Made by a program: the position numbers and the translations under genes | From: Verrucomicrobiia bacterium | GTDB lineage: Bacteria; Verrucomicrobiota; Verrucomicrobiia; Verrucomicrobiales; DEV007 | Direction: 5' to 3' | NCBI GenBank assembly: GCA_020439995.1 | Contig: JAGROY010000017.1 | Coordinates: forward strand, 1-35,696 | Length of the DNA: 35,696 bases | Notes under the pieces: generated by a model | The model's database searches: none | Seen by the model: the letters and a program-made list of their open reading frames with translations, nothing else | What the model was told of the DNA's origin: nothing | Shown: positions 1-9,019 of the stretch, in pieces | How positions within the stretch are numbered: the first letter of the stretch is position 1 | Layout: each line of letters begins with the position of its first letter

Positions 1-56
1 CTGATTCTATGAGAGGATACAAAAAACGCGTGTCAGATTTGCATATACAGCCATGA
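1..56 (+). CDS. Possible 3' end of an upstream gene (partial)
   Basis: Of the three forward frames, only one is open from the window edge; it runs to a TGA at 54-56. That stop overlaps the ATG at 53 as an ATGA, the same arrangement that links the next two genes at 769-772. This suggests a third coupled gene upstream. Only about 17 residues are visible and they carry no motif, so the product is unknown. The next gene's frame is also open back to position 5, so an alternative is that this junction is a frameshift within one longer repeat protein. Confidence 0.3.
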   Translation, partial: DSMRGYKKRVSDLHIQP

Positions 57-772
57 AGGAATGGGCGACTGAAGATTGGGGGGGTGCACGGGATTTTGTC
101 GAAGCAGAGCCAGATCCTGAGCGCCAAAAGATGTCACTGAGGGCACTCATGGGAACGGAAATGGATGACGTTCAGCGCGCTGAAGCAGTGAGCTGGGCCG
201 GGACTCTGGAGCCACCGCTGAGTGAATTGGCGATGCGTGGATTGGTGGCGAGATCTGGCGGTCAAGCCGTGGCCGATCTCGCCATTGCCTGGCTTAACAA
301 AATGGATAGGGTTACATGGGAGGCCGATAGTCAGGCACGCAGCACACTTTCGATCACTGCCATGAGATTAGCGTCGGAAGGGCCGCTCGAATTTACGGAA
401 TGGGTGGCCCGGCTGCCCAAGGGATTCCTGCATGAGGCCGCAGCTGCGTCAGGCGTAGGTTTTTTTATGGAGTCAGATCCAGCTTTTGCTTCCGAATGGA
501 TCGCGAACATGCCGGAGGGAGAATCGAGAGACCTGGCAATCGTCCATCTTATCCCAGCCGTCGCTGACGATCCAGCGCGAGCATTTGCCTGGTCGCTTGC
601 CGTGAGTGATCCCGGCATTCAGTCGGAGCAAGCTGCATCCGTCCTGGTCGATTGGTGGCAGCGCGATCCGCAGGCCGCCTCCGCTGCCCTGGAGGAGAGT
701 TCACTAACAGAGTCACTAAAAGCTGCCATCGCCGGGCAGTTGGCCACCCCATCCAATGGAAAGCGCCGATGA
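53..772 (+). CDS. DP/W helical-repeat protein, no signal peptide seen
   Basis: This 239-aa protein is built from degenerate units of about 35 residues with the pattern W-x-x-x-(D/N)-P-x-x-A-x-x-W, for example 'ESDPAFASEWIANMPEG', 'DDPARAFAWSLAV' and 'WWQRDPQAASAALEE'. Such units are probably paired helices of the HEAT/TPR style, and similar arrays are common in Verrucomicrobiota; no enzymatic motif is visible. ATG 53 is the only ATG at the 5' end and has no Shine-Dalgarno sequence, but the frame stays open back to position 5 and the protein begins directly inside a repeat without a signal peptide. The true start may therefore be upstream, or the gene may be the 3' part of a frameshifted longer one. 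Its stop overlaps the next start as ATGA (769-772), so the two are probably translated together. Function is unknown; a protein-interaction role is inference. Confidence 0.65.
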   Translation: MKEWATEDWGGARDFVEAEPDPERQKMSLRALMGTEMDDVQRAEAVSWAGTLEPPLSELAMRGLVARSGGQAVADLAIAWLNKMDRVTWEADSQARSTLSITAMRLASEGPLEFTEWVARLPKGFLHEAAAASGVGFFMESDPAFASEWIANMPEGESRDLAIVHLIPAVADDPARAFAWSLAVSDPGIQSEQAASVLVDWWQRDPQAASAALEESSLTESLKAAIAGQLATPSNGKRR

Positions 773-2292
773 ACAAACTTTTGCTAAGAATCACGATCGC
801 GATTGGCCTCGTGGCTGGCAGTGCCATCGGCTGGTTTCTGCTGCCGCAGCCACGGCTACGACTCGCGGATACGCTTCCAGAGGCCGGGCCCACTGCGTTG
901 GCCGGGGAGTTCGTCATCGAGACAAACGCGCGGACGCTTGCCCAGCAGATTTCAGACAAGATGAATCCTGTCACTGGCGCCGTTACCCTTGAGGCATGGC
1001 AAACCATCGAGACAATGACACTCGCAGAGCTGCGCGACTTTATCCGGGCACTGGATTCCCATCCGCCTCTGGACGAGAGCGAGCGCCGCGTACTAAGCCT
1101 CGCCAGTGAACGCTGGGCCACGATTGATCCCGCCAATTTCCTCCGATGGCTGGAGCGAGAGTCGCGATTCGCACATGACCAGTCATTTAGAGAGCGCATG
1201 TTTGAATTTGGCATCCGCCAACTGGTGGCCATCGACCCGGAGGCTGCAGTGCAGTTGGCCTGTGATCTTTCACATCCTGATCGCATCGAAAAGGCGCTGC
1301 GCAGCATCATGGATCAGCTCGCCGCTTCTCATCCCTCATTGCTGCTGGAGTTGCCGGAACGTTCGAAATTGAATGGGCGACTGCTGCGCAACCTTCAGTC
1401 CCAAGTGGTGCGGGCGCTCGCAGCTGTCGATCCTCAGGCGGCGGCAGACTATTGCGCATTGTCGGCCCGGCATGCTGTGGAAGGTTTGATCGAACTATGG
1501 GTGGCGAAGGATCCCGTGGCTGCGATCGCCTGGATGGATACGAATCATGGGAGTGCTCGCGAATTCTGGAGTTGGAGGAACTCAGCTCTGGAAAGATTGG
1601 CGCGAACCAACCCCGCCGCCGGGCTGGCGCTTCTGGAATCCATGCCGGGGTATGAGAGAAACAGGGCGATCTCAAATTTTGCAGAAGGCTGGGCGGACGT
1701 GGATCCTGCTGCGGCGGTCGAATGGGCGCTGACATTGACGAACCCGGCTGCTCGACTTGAGGGGCTGAGGGCGCTGTCGCTGGATCTTGCCGACGACGAT
1801 CCCGCTCTCGCAGAAGCGCTGCTGGATGCGATACCGAATGCAAAGGTGCGCATGAAAACGTTCTCCGAGTATTCCAAAAGACGCGTGCTGAACATGCGCG
1901 CGCCAGAGCCGCACATCGAATGGGCGGAAGCCCAAAAAGATCCAGAGCGAAGGGCGGTCGCATTGAGTGCAGTCGTTGGGGCCTGGACAGAGGATGCCCC
2001 TGAACGTGCGGCTGACTACGTGATCGCTGCCGACGATTCTGAGGAAAAGGATGCCCTCGCCACCGTCGTGGCCAAACATGTGCAAATCGATGGCCCGGCT
2101 GATCAGGGGCTCGATCGGTTGCAAACCTGGGCATCAACCCTCGCTTCAGAAGATAGCGATTTAGCCGTGAAAAAAGCACTGGAAGTCCATGGGGGCGGAA
2201 TTCCTGGGCCCGTTCGCAAGGCGTTGGAGAGTGGAGTTGCTGTTGAGACCGCGATCGAGATGATGCGAAAACTGGTTCCGGAAGGGGAATGA
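769..2292 (+). CDS. Membrane-anchored or exported DP/W helical-repeat protein
   Basis: The 507-aa reading starts at ATG 769, which overlaps the previous stop (ATGA). The frame is open further upstream to 652, but ATG 769 is preferred because it gives a clean signal peptide or anchor, 'LLLRITIAIGLVAGSAIGWF', at residues 4-23. The rest is a chain of units such as 'DPAAAVEWALTLTNPAARL', 'DPVAAIAWMD', 'NPAAGLALLESMPG' and 'DDPALAEALLDAIP', the same family as the preceding gene but longer and with an export signal. The two are likely paralogs arranged in tandem. No catalytic residues are recognisable. A role as a periplasmic or surface scaffold is inferred from repeat type and export signal only. 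Confidence 0.75.
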   Translation: MNKLLLRITIAIGLVAGSAIGWFLLPQPRLRLADTLPEAGPTALAGEFVIETNARTLAQQISDKMNPVTGAVTLEAWQTIETMTLAELRDFIRALDSHPPLDESERRVLSLASERWATIDPANFLRWLERESRFAHDQSFRERMFEFGIRQLVAIDPEAAVQLACDLSHPDRIEKALRSIMDQLAASHPSLLLELPERSKLNGRLLRNLQSQVVRALAAVDPQAAADYCALSARHAVEGLIELWVAKDPVAAIAWMDTNHGSAREFWSWRNSALERLARTNPAAGLALLESMPGYERNRAISNFAEGWADVDPAAAVEWALTLTNPAARLEGLRALSLDLADDDPALAEALLDAIPNAKVRMKTFSEYSKRRVLNMRAPEPHIEWAEAQKDPERRAVALSAVVGAWTEDAPERAADYVIAADDSEEKDALATVVAKHVQIDGPADQGLDRLQTWASTLASEDSDLAVKKALEVHGGGIPGPVRKALESGVAVETAIEMMRKLVPEGE

Positions 2293-2722
2293 GTCCCAAT
2301 GGGGGGCAAATGGTTGAGCCGGCCTTTTGAGGTGGCCGTAAAATGTGAAAAATATGGTTACTGGTAATTTTCACCAAGCAGTAAGGTATTCCTTGAGGGG
2401 GAAAGTGAAATAACTGAGACGACGTAAAGGGCGCGTAGTCTGAGGAAGATGAATTTTTCGCGTTCAAGAGCTGATGACGCGAAAATGGGTGCACAGAATG
2501 TCTGATAAGACGCTCTGATTCGGTGGTTGAAAAGTGTGAGCTTCCCCAAAATCCAACGAGCCGGGTAATCCTGCTTCGTTCCAGCAGAGATCCAAAGATT
2601 CAACGACTTGTTTGCCCTATCGGCCTGATTCTTGCCTTGAGAATGGGCTGAAAAGGGCGAAAACTGCCCGAATTAGGGGTGATTTTGCTCCAAATCCGGT
2701 GAGATGGCCACTTTTCCCGATT
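2293..2722. other. Intergenic region before the TCA operon, no gene seen
   Basis: Short open frames on both strands here (for example 2358-2603 minus and 2612-2803 plus) have no recognisable motif, no ribosome-binding site and poor composition, so I do not call them genes. One weak inverted repeat is visible: GTGAAAA at 2345-2351 and TTTTCAC at 2368-2374, seven base pairs around a 16-nt loop. It lacks a T-tract and is not a convincing terminator. Confidence 0.5.
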
Positions 2723-2741
2723 CCCCTTGACGGTCAAGGGG
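2723..2741. promoter_or_regulatory. Perfect 8-bp inverted repeat over the -35 box (candidate operator)
   Basis: CCCCTTGA (2723-2730) and TCAAGGGG (2734-2741) are exact reverse complements separated by CGG. The repeat encloses the predicted -35 hexamer at 2727-2732. A dimeric regulator bound here would block or contact RNA polymerase. No regulator gene is adjacent, so the binding protein is unknown. A chance GC-rich palindrome cannot be excluded. Confidence 0.4.
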
Positions 2742-2755
2742 GGCGTTCCTATTTT
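2727..2755 (+). promoter_or_regulatory. Sigma70-like promoter of sucC-sucD-gltA
   Basis: TTGACG at 2727-2732 and TATTTT at 2750-2755 are separated by exactly 17 nt, close to the bacterial housekeeping consensus. Transcription would start near 2762, leaving a leader of about 38 nt before the sucC ATG at 2800. The position immediately upstream of a co-oriented metabolic operon supports it. It is a prediction from sequence only. Confidence 0.55.
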
Positions 2756-2799
2756 GCCGCTCCCGTTCCGGCTTCGGACTCGGGCTTTTTCGCATTCCT

Positions 2800-3987
2800 A
2801 TGAACATTCACGAGTACCAGGCTAAAGATCTTTTCGAAAAATTCGGCGTGCCGACTCCCCAGGGCCAAGTCGCTGATACAGTGGAAGCTGCGCAAGCTGC
2901 TGCTGCTGCATTGAGCGCAGCGGGGCAGCTGGTCGTCAAGGCCCAGGTGCACGCTGGCGGGCGAGGTAAGGGCACCTTTAAAAATGGCTTCAAAGGCGGG
3001 GTTCATCTTGTCGAAAGCCCGGAGCAGGCCGGGGAGATCGCCGGTCAGATGATCGGCCAGACGCTGGTGACTCATCAGACTGGGGAAGATGGCAAGCTTG
3101 TCCGGAAAGTGCTGATCGCCCAGTCCGTAGACATTGAAAAGGAATACTATCTGGCAATTCTGATGGATCGCGAGAGCCGCGCCCCGGTCATCGTGGCGAG
3201 CACCGAGGGTGGAGTGAATATCGAGGATGTCGCGGAACACACCCCGGAGAAGATCCTGAACGAGAAGGTGCACCCGCTCCTGGGCTTGCAGGCTTTTCAG
3301 ATTCGGAAGCTGGCCGCGAAGCTCGCACTCGGCGGCGGGCAGGGCAAGTCCTTTGGTAAATTGCTGAGCGCGCTCTACAAGCTTTTCATCAACTGCGACT
3401 GCTCGATGGTCGAAATCAATCCGCTGGTGGTTACCAAAGACGGCGATGTGCTGGCGCTCGATGCCAAATTCAACTTTGACGACAACGCGCTCTACCGCCA
3501 CCCGGACATTGAAGCAATGCGCGACCCGGAAGAGGAGGATCCACGTGAGGTTGAGGCCTCTAAGTATGATCTGAACTATATCGGGCTCGATGGCAGCATC
3601 GCCTGTCTGGTGAATGGCGCGGGTCTCGCGATGGCGACCATGGACATCATCAAGCACTATGGCGGCGAGCCGGCAAACTTCCTGGACGTCGGGGGTGGCG
3701 CGTCGAAAGAGCAGGTGACAAACGCTTTCAAAATCATCGTCGGCGACTCCAACGTGAAGGCGATTTTGGTCAATATTTTCGGCGGTATTATGGACTGCAA
3801 TGTGATCGCTGAAGGCATCGTCGCTGCTTCAAAGGAAGTGGAACTCAAATTGCCGCTGGTCGTCAGGCTCGAAGGCAACAATGTGGCCGCTGGCAAGAAA
3901 ACGCTGGCAGAATCTGGAGTCGACCTCATCTCCGCAGATGACCTGGGGGACGCCGCCCAGAAAGTGGTTCAAAGCATCCAAGCCTAG
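2800..3987 (+). CDS. sucC: Succinyl-CoA synthetase (ADP-forming) beta subunit
   Basis: At 395 aa this matches the usual length of SucC (about 388). The N-terminal ATP-grasp region opens with '[12 protein letters not shown]' and carries the nucleotide-binding loop '[19 protein letters not shown]' from residue 51. The metal- and nucleotide-binding segment includes '[10 protein letters not shown]', and the C-terminal CoA-ligase part contains 'GGGASKEQV' and '[18 protein letters not shown]'. With SucD it forms the cytosolic enzyme that converts succinyl-CoA to succinate with ATP or GTP formation in the TCA cycle. It is first in an operon with sucD (65-nt gap) and gltA. ATG 2800 aligns with the family N-terminus; no Shine-Dalgarno sequence precedes it, as for the following two genes. 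The fit is very strong. Confidence 0.97.
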   Translation: MNIHEYQAKDLFEKFGVPTPQGQVADTVEAAQAAAAALSAAGQLVVKAQVHAGGRGKGTFKNGFKGGVHLVESPEQAGEIAGQMIGQTLVTHQTGEDGKLVRKVLIAQSVDIEKEYYLAILMDRESRAPVIVASTEGGVNIEDVAEHTPEKILNEKVHPLLGLQAFQIRKLAAKLALGGGQGKSFGKLLSALYKLFINCDCSMVEINPLVVTKDGDVLALDAKFNFDDNALYRHPDIEAMRDPEEEDPREVEASKYDLNYIGLDGSIACLVNGAGLAMATMDIIKHYGGEPANFLDVGGGASKEQVTNAFKIIVGDSNVKAILVNIFGGIMDCNVIAEGIVAASKEVELKLPLVVRLEGNNVAAGKKTLAESGVDLISADDLGDAAQKVVQSIQA

Positions 3988-4052
3988 CCCCATTTGTCAC
4001 CACTGCCCCTTCAAACTGAACGCCGAAACCTGGCAAACTAACAAACTTTTAT

Positions 4053-4955
4053 ATGGCCATCCTCGTTGACGAAAACACTAAGCTCCTCATTCAGGGAATC
4101 ACTGGTTCCTTTGGTGGGCGGCATGCGCAATTGAGTCTCGACTACGGAACCCGGCTCGTAGCCGGGGTTACCCCAGGGAAGGGCGGGCACAAATTCGCCG
4201 ACACGGTGCCCGTATTTGACACTGTTTCAGAGGCAGTGGCGGAGACCGGGGCGACCGTATCGGCGATCTTCGTTCCGCCGCCATTTGCGGCCGATGCGAT
4301 TTTGGAAGGTGTCGATGCTGGTCTCGACTTGGTGGTCTGCATCACGGAAGGCATTCCTGTGATCGATATGATGAGAGTCCGCGCTGCCATGGAAGGTAGT
4401 AAGACCCGCCTGATCGGCCCCAACTGCCCTGGACTCGTGACTCCTGGCCGTGGTGAAGATTCTCATGGCGGGTGCCGCATCGGTATTGCTCCGGGCTACA
4501 TCCATCGCCGTGGCAATGTTGGGGTGGTCTCCCGTTCGGGAACGCTCACCTACGAGGCCGTGTGGCAGTTGACCCAGGCTGGGCTCGGGCAGAGCACTTG
4601 TGTTGGCATCGGTGGTGACCCGATTAACGGGACATCGCACCTCGACTGTCTGAAAATGTTCAACGACGACCCTGAGACCGAGGCAATCATTATGATCGGA
4701 GAGATCGGCGGTACTGCTGAGGAAGAGGCCGCTGCGTGGGTCAAAGACAACTGCAAAAAGCCGATCGCTGGCTTCATCGCAGGGGCGACCGCGCCTCCGG
4801 GGCGCCGCATGGGACACGCTGGAGCGATCATTTCTGGCGGGCAGGGGACAGCGGAAGCCAAAAAGGCCGCGATGCGCGACGCGGGCATCTTCGTTGCTGA
4901 AACCCCCGCACAGATGGGTGAAACCCTGATTGCCGCAATGAAGCAAAAAGCGTAG
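4053..4955 (+). CDS. sucD: Succinyl-CoA synthetase alpha subunit
   Basis: The 300-aa product has the family hallmarks: the N-terminal CoA-binding Rossmann part with '[13 protein letters not shown]' and '[11 protein letters not shown]', '[11 protein letters not shown]', '[14 protein letters not shown]', and the active-site segment '[13 protein letters not shown]', in which His255 is the phosphorylated histidine. It catalyses the phosphoryl-transfer half of succinyl-CoA synthetase together with SucC. Between 'LVTPG' and 'CRIGIAPG' this copy has about seven extra residues ('RGEDSHGG') where E. coli SucD has a single Glu; the insertion is in frame and falls in a surface loop near the CoA-binding half. 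It lies 65 nt after sucC and 40 nt before gltA, consistent with co-transcription. Identification is very secure. Confidence 0.97.
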   Translation: MAILVDENTKLLIQGITGSFGGRHAQLSLDYGTRLVAGVTPGKGGHKFADTVPVFDTVSEAVAETGATVSAIFVPPPFAADAILEGVDAGLDLVVCITEGIPVIDMMRVRAAMEGSKTRLIGPNCPGLVTPGRGEDSHGGCRIGIAPGYIHRRGNVGVVSRSGTLTYEAVWQLTQAGLGQSTCVGIGGDPINGTSHLDCLKMFNDDPETEAIIMIGEIGGTAEEEAAAWVKDNCKKPIAGFIAGATAPPGRRMGHAGAIISGGQGTAEAKKAAMRDAGIFVAETPAQMGETLIAAMKQKA

Positions 4956-4995
4956 ACTTCCCCAAAAAGGCACCAATACATTCTATTAACGCAAT

Positions 4996-6123
4996 ATGGC
5001 AACCGTAGCAAAAGGACTCGAGGGCATCGTCGCGAATGAATCGCGGCTCAGTAAGGTCGACGGCCAGAATGGCAAGTTGATGTACCTTGGATACAACATT
5101 GACGACCTTGTGGAGAACTGCACGTTCGAAGAAGTCGTTCACCTGTTGCATCGCGGAAAATTGCCCAGTCAGGCGGAACTTGACGATTTGACTGCTCAGT
5201 TGCGCTCACGGCGCAAGCTGCCGGAGGGTGTTATCGATTTTCTCAAATCAGCGCCAAAGGATGCCAATCCGATGGATGTTATCCGCACGGGTGTCTCAAT
5301 GTTAGGCCTTTACGACACCCGGGGACACAATCAGGATCGCTTGCTGAATGAAGACCGGGCTCTGACCATTTGCGCAACGATCCCGTTGATGGTGGCCCAC
5401 TTTCATCGTGCTCGCAACGGTCAGGAGCTGATCGATGTGCGGGATGACCTCAGTGAGGCAGCGCATTTTCTCTACCTTGTGAATGGCGTTGAGCCAACTT
5501 TTGAGGCTGCCAAGACCCTTGACGTAGCCTACATTCTGCATGCCGAACATGGTATGAATGCGTCCACCTTTAGCGCTCGGGTCACCATCGCTACGCTGTC
5601 GGATATGTATTCAGCGATCACCTCTGCCATCGGAACGTTGAAAGGCCCATTGCACGGAGGCGCGAACGAAGGCGTTATCCAGATGCTTGAAGAAATTGGA
5701 AGTGAAGATGCCGTCGATGCCTATGTAGAGGGTAAGCTTGAGCGCAAAGAAAAGATCATGGGCATCGGCCACCGCGTTTATAAAGTGCTCGATCCGCGTG
5801 CACCCCACCTGCAGCACATGGCAGTGCGGTTGACCGCGCAATTGGGGGAGCCGAAGTGGATCAAAATGTCCGAGCGTATCGCTGAAATCATGCGCGAGCG
5901 GAAAGGCCTCAACGCCAACGTCGATTTCTACTCCGCTACAGTCTACTACTCGCTCGGAATCCCGACAGATCTGTTTACTCCCATTTTTGCGATCTCCCGG
6001 GCCGCTGGTTGGACTGCGCAAGTTCTTGAGCAGTTGGAGGACAATCGCCTCTACCGCCCTCTGACCGACTATACAGGCCCAGCAGAGCCGCAAGAGATTG
6101 TTCCTATCGCTAATCGATCGTAG
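4996..6123 (+). CDS. gltA: Citrate synthase (short dimer-type; possibly 2-methylcitrate-capable)
   Basis: This 375-aa protein has the length of the Bacillus CitZ-type and 2-methylcitrate synthases rather than the roughly 427-aa hexameric enterobacterial form, and lacks the N-terminal beta domain of the latter. The catalytic triad is visible: His220 in 'GPLHGGANE', His259 in 'MGIGHRVYK' and Asp310 in 'NVDFYSATVYYSLGIP'. The oxaloacetate-site segment 'LHAEHGMNASTFSAR' is also present. It condenses oxaloacetate with acetyl-CoA. The position after sucCD supports a TCA role over the propionate pathway, although the two activities cannot be separated by motif alone. ATG 4996 fits the family start and has no Shine-Dalgarno sequence. 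It is the last gene of the block; the next gene is convergent. Confidence 0.95.
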   Translation: MATVAKGLEGIVANESRLSKVDGQNGKLMYLGYNIDDLVENCTFEEVVHLLHRGKLPSQAELDDLTAQLRSRRKLPEGVIDFLKSAPKDANPMDVIRTGVSMLGLYDTRGHNQDRLLNEDRALTICATIPLMVAHFHRARNGQELIDVRDDLSEAAHFLYLVNGVEPTFEAAKTLDVAYILHAEHGMNASTFSARVTIATLSDMYSAITSAIGTLKGPLHGGANEGVIQMLEEIGSEDAVDAYVEGKLERKEKIMGIGHRVYKVLDPRAPHLQHMAVRLTAQLGEPKWIKMSERIAEIMRERKGLNANVDFYSATVYYSLGIPTDLFTPIFAISRAAGWTAQVLEQLEDNRLYRPLTDYTGPAEPQEIVPIANRS

Positions 6124-6469
6124 AACCGAAGCTAGAGTTCAAGCTGGTCGTGGAGCGTTGCGCATTCGCTCTGTGTGGTAGTTGGCCAGCCTCGTCGCCC
6201 TTTGACGATCAACGAATTCCCATCACTCCGCGATGAACCTTTTGGGGGAGCACCCGTTGATTCAGAAAGTGTTGCGTCAAAGGCAATTGGCCAATTTTTC
6301 ACCCCTTCCATTGCCGTTTTTAGCGTAATCCTTGGCAAAATCAAAGTGAGTCTGTTGCACGATTGCAAGGGAACGGGGCACCCCCAGATGTATGTATGTA
6401 GGTAGTTAGATATATGAGCTGCGTTCATTCATCGAAGGTCGAAAGAGGTGATTACGCGTGAGGTTTTTT
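6124..6469. other. Convergent intergenic region with a 12-bp palindrome, no gene seen
   Basis: This stretch separates gltA from the convergent ABC transporter gene. It contains the perfect palindrome AATTGGCCAATT at 6285-6296, followed directly by TTT (T-run 6295-6299). With no loop it is a poor intrinsic terminator. A short tandem TATG/TAGG-like run lies near 6388-6416. Small overlapping open frames on both strands (6132-6428 minus and 6175-6405 plus) have no recognisable domain, and I do not call them. Confidence 0.45.
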
Positions 6470-9007
6470 TCAAACCGACCTCCGTGCGAGCAGGAACCAG
6501 GCGAAGATGTAGCTGAGGACGGTCCACACTGCCAGCGAGAGGAATCCGAGCAGGCCTGGGGTGGAGTGTTTGAAGGTTTCGCCGAGGGCGTAGGGAGAGA
6601 ATTCTTCTTCAAGCGGCCACTTGAATGTGGGGGCGTACTCCGGTGGTGGCGGCTCGCCTGCGTAGAGATTCGATTCGTCGACGGTGAACTCGAATTCTGA
6701 CATCGTGACATACGTTTTCCACGGCAGGAGTGAGACCGAGAGGTTGTCATATGGATTGTGGAGTTCGCGTGCTTCCAGGCTTTCGGGCGGGCCTTCAGTG
6801 TAGACAGTGATTTCTTCGCCCCAGAGCTGGGAGGTGTCCATGATGCGCTGGCAAGCGAAGCTGGGAACCAGGCGGCTGGCGATCCGAGGAATGATGGCTT
6901 CGTTCCAGTCCTTCAGTGGAAAGAGAAAACCAGAGAAGAGGATCTGCGGAATCAGAAAGAGGGGGACGATGGTGGCGGCCTGTGTGCGCGTCGACGACCA
7001 GGCGGAAATGGCAAGTCCGATCGCGGATGCCGCAACTGCTGTTGCAAGAAGTCCGGTAACCTGCCAGAGCACCGAGCCGAGCATGCCGTTGCCAAGAATC
7101 TTGAGCAATCCGTAGATCAGCCCGCACTGAAAGCAGGTGATCAATGACATCCCGAATACCTTCGAGAGCAGATACGCGTGGGTACCAAGACCGACGAATT
7201 GTTCGCGAAGGAAGATTTCCTTTTCTCTCACCAGTTCCTGCGCGGCATTGCTGCAGCCGAACCAGAGCATCGCGATGTAGGCGAGGAACAATTTTTTTCC
7301 TGTTGTGAATTCTTCGACCCCTACGATCGAGATGAGAATGGCAATGATCACCGGTTGTGCGATGAGCAGCAGGAGATTCTTCCAGTCGGACTTGAGCACT
7401 GCCCATTGGCGTGCCAGAAGAATCGGGGGTGCCCAGCGTCGACGCCGTTCCTGCACATTGGGGAGCGGTTCGGGGCCAGTGGATCTCCGACTCAAGCCAA
7501 ATGTGGAATCGGCGCCTGACGGATTGAATCTCGCGAACTCCGTGCGCCATTCATCCGGTGTCTTTGAATCGAGCTGATTGTAGAGCTGTGTCAAAGTCTT
7601 GATGTCGAAGAACTCCTTGGCAGCCTTCGACCGGCCACGGAAGATGCTTTTACCTGGGTAGCCTTTTCCGCTATACTTGTCCCTGTGGGCCATCACCACT
7701 TCGATACTGTCCATTAGATAGACATTCTCCATGAGGTGCGTTGTGCAGACGACGGTGCAGCCGGTGTAGGTCAGTTCCTGCAGGAGCTTCATCAACTCCA
7801 GCTCAGAGGCGGGATCGAGTCCAGATGTTGGCTCGTCGAGAAAAAGTAGCGCTGGTCGGTTGAGCAGCTCTACACCGACGTTGACGCGTTTGAGTTGTCC
7901 GCCAGACATATTGCCAGCGCGGGTGTCCAGATGTTCACCGATTTTGAGTCGTTCCGCGAGGCTCTCAATCAAGCGCTCGATTTCCGCCGCAGGGGTGCGT
8001 GCAGGAAGGCGGAGGCGCGCGCTGAACTGCAATGCCTGGCGGGCCGTCAGCTCAAGGTGGACGATGTCATTCTGCGGAACGTAACCGAGCAATCCTGACA
8101 TTTCCTCAATCTCGTCACGCGGGTGGCCATTGAGCAAAACCTTCCCCGCTGCCAGGGGGACGAATCCGCACAAAGCTCGCAGCAAAGTTGTCTTTCCAGC
8201 ACCACTGGGTCCCAGGATTCCCACGAACTGGCCGGAGGCTGCCAGGAAATCGACCCCTTCCACAATGCGGTCGCCGTTTCGTTTTTCCACTGCAATGCCT
8301 TTGCCTTCCACCGAGCAGCCTGCGGCATTGGGAACGTGAGCCAGCGAGTAGCCGGTGTAGCGAAAGAACTGAATGCCGAATTGCAGACAGTCGCCGATGA
8401 TCATCGGATGGCGGTCGAATGGGAGGCCGTTGGCCAGCGAGCCTGCACGTCCGCAGTCGATGAGAACGAATCCCTCATCCTCTGTTTTTTCGATGGTAGC
8501 CTGCAGCCGGGAAACACGGGGGCCGTCCAGCAGAATATCCGAATCGTCGGCCCGGCCGATCTTGAGCCCATCTTTGACCTCGAATTCTTTTCCCGGCTTG
8601 CTGGGTGCGTTCTCGGGTTCCTCTGGCCGGCTCAGCTTGAGTGGCTTTTCTGTTGGCGCCCGCTCCGGGGGGGCGGCCTTGGCTGGCTTTGCTGATGAGG
8701 CTGGGTGGTTCCAGGCGATCTTGATCTTCAAGATGCCGATGCCCATTTCGTCGCCAGGCTGCACTGCTACTGGGGACTTCACTGGCTGCCCGTTGAGCGT
8801 GGTTCCATCTCCGCCTTCTGTATTGGTCAGGACGATTCGGTCGCCCGTCCACAGCAGTTCGCAGTGATTCCGGGATACGGAAGGGTGGGGAAGCTTTAGG
8901 CTGGCATCCGAAGAGCGCCCTATTAGAAACGGAACTCCTTTCTCAAGTGGTCGCCTGAGGTTTGTCCCTCCGGCCAGCACGACCTCTGGAACGTCCGGTT
9001 CTGCCAT
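6470..9007 (-). CDS. FHA-FHA-ABC ATPase-permease fusion (ABCG-like half-transporter)
   Basis: The 845-aa protein has two FHA domains, one at about 25-98 ('LIGRSSDASLKLPHPSVSRN') and one at about 145-217 ('KIGRADDSDILLDGPRVSRL'), joined by a Pro/Lys-rich linker. An ABC ATPase follows with Walker A 'GPSGAGKTT' (266-274), a Q-loop 'PQND', the signature 'MSGGQ' (367-371), Walker B 'LLFLDEPTSG' (387-396) and an H-loop 'TTHL'. From about residue 541 there is an ABC2-type membrane domain with roughly six membrane segments and a large extracytoplasmic loop before the last helix. This is the ABCG/White order (ATPase before permease). FHA domains bind phosphothreonine peptides, so transport or assembly may be controlled by Ser/Thr phosphorylation; the substrate is unknown. 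The start lies 12 nt after the stop of the OmpA-like gene, so the two are co-transcribed. Family confidence is high; function is open. Confidence 0.93.
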   Translation of the reverse strand: MAEPDVPEVVLAGGTNLRRPLEKGVPFLIGRSSDASLKLPHPSVSRNHCELLWTGDRIVLTNTEGGDGTTLNGQPVKSPVAVQPGDEMGIGILKIKIAWNHPASSAKPAKAAPPERAPTEKPLKLSRPEEPENAPSKPGKEFEVKDGLKIGRADDSDILLDGPRVSRLQATIEKTEDEGFVLIDCGRAGSLANGLPFDRHPMIIGDCLQFGIQFFRYTGYSLAHVPNAAGCSVEGKGIAVEKRNGDRIVEGVDFLAASGQFVGILGPSGAGKTTLLRALCGFVPLAAGKVLLNGHPRDEIEEMSGLLGYVPQNDIVHLELTARQALQFSARLRLPARTPAAEIERLIESLAERLKIGEHLDTRAGNMSGGQLKRVNVGVELLNRPALLFLDEPTSGLDPASELELMKLLQELTYTGCTVVCTTHLMENVYLMDSIEVVMAHRDKYSGKGYPGKSIFRGRSKAAKEFFDIKTLTQLYNQLDSKTPDEWRTEFARFNPSGADSTFGLSRRSTGPEPLPNVQERRRRWAPPILLARQWAVLKSDWKNLLLLIAQPVIIAILISIVGVEEFTTGKKLFLAYIAMLWFGCSNAAQELVREKEIFLREQFVGLGTHAYLLSKVFGMSLITCFQCGLIYGLLKILGNGMLGSVLWQVTGLLATAVAASAIGLAISAWSSTRTQAATIVPLFLIPQILFSGFLFPLKDWNEAIIPRIASRLVPSFACQRIMDTSQLWGEEITVYTEGPPESLEARELHNPYDNLSVSLLPWKTYVTMSEFEFTVDESNLYAGEPPPPEYAPTFKWPLEEEFSPYALGETFKHSTPGLLGFLSLAVWTVLSYIFAWFLLARRSV

Positions 9008-9019
9008 TCCAGAAAATGG

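Noticed and set aside
549..1310. Minus-strand open frame opposite the DP/W repeat genes
   Set aside because: Ser/Arg-rich shadow spanning the junction of two real genes, with no start context or domain.
1307..2494. Minus-strand frame of 395 codons opposite the second repeat protein
   Set aside because: Pro/Arg/Ser-rich shadow without a recognisable fold; the plus strand has a signal peptide and regular repeats.
2749..3657. Minus-strand frame of 302 codons opposite sucC
   Set aside because: Antisense shadow of a strongly conserved gene.
6132..6428. Overlapping small frames of 98 and 76 codons between gltA and the ABC gene
   Set aside because: They oppose each other over the same bases, lack ribosome-binding sites and have no recognised features.
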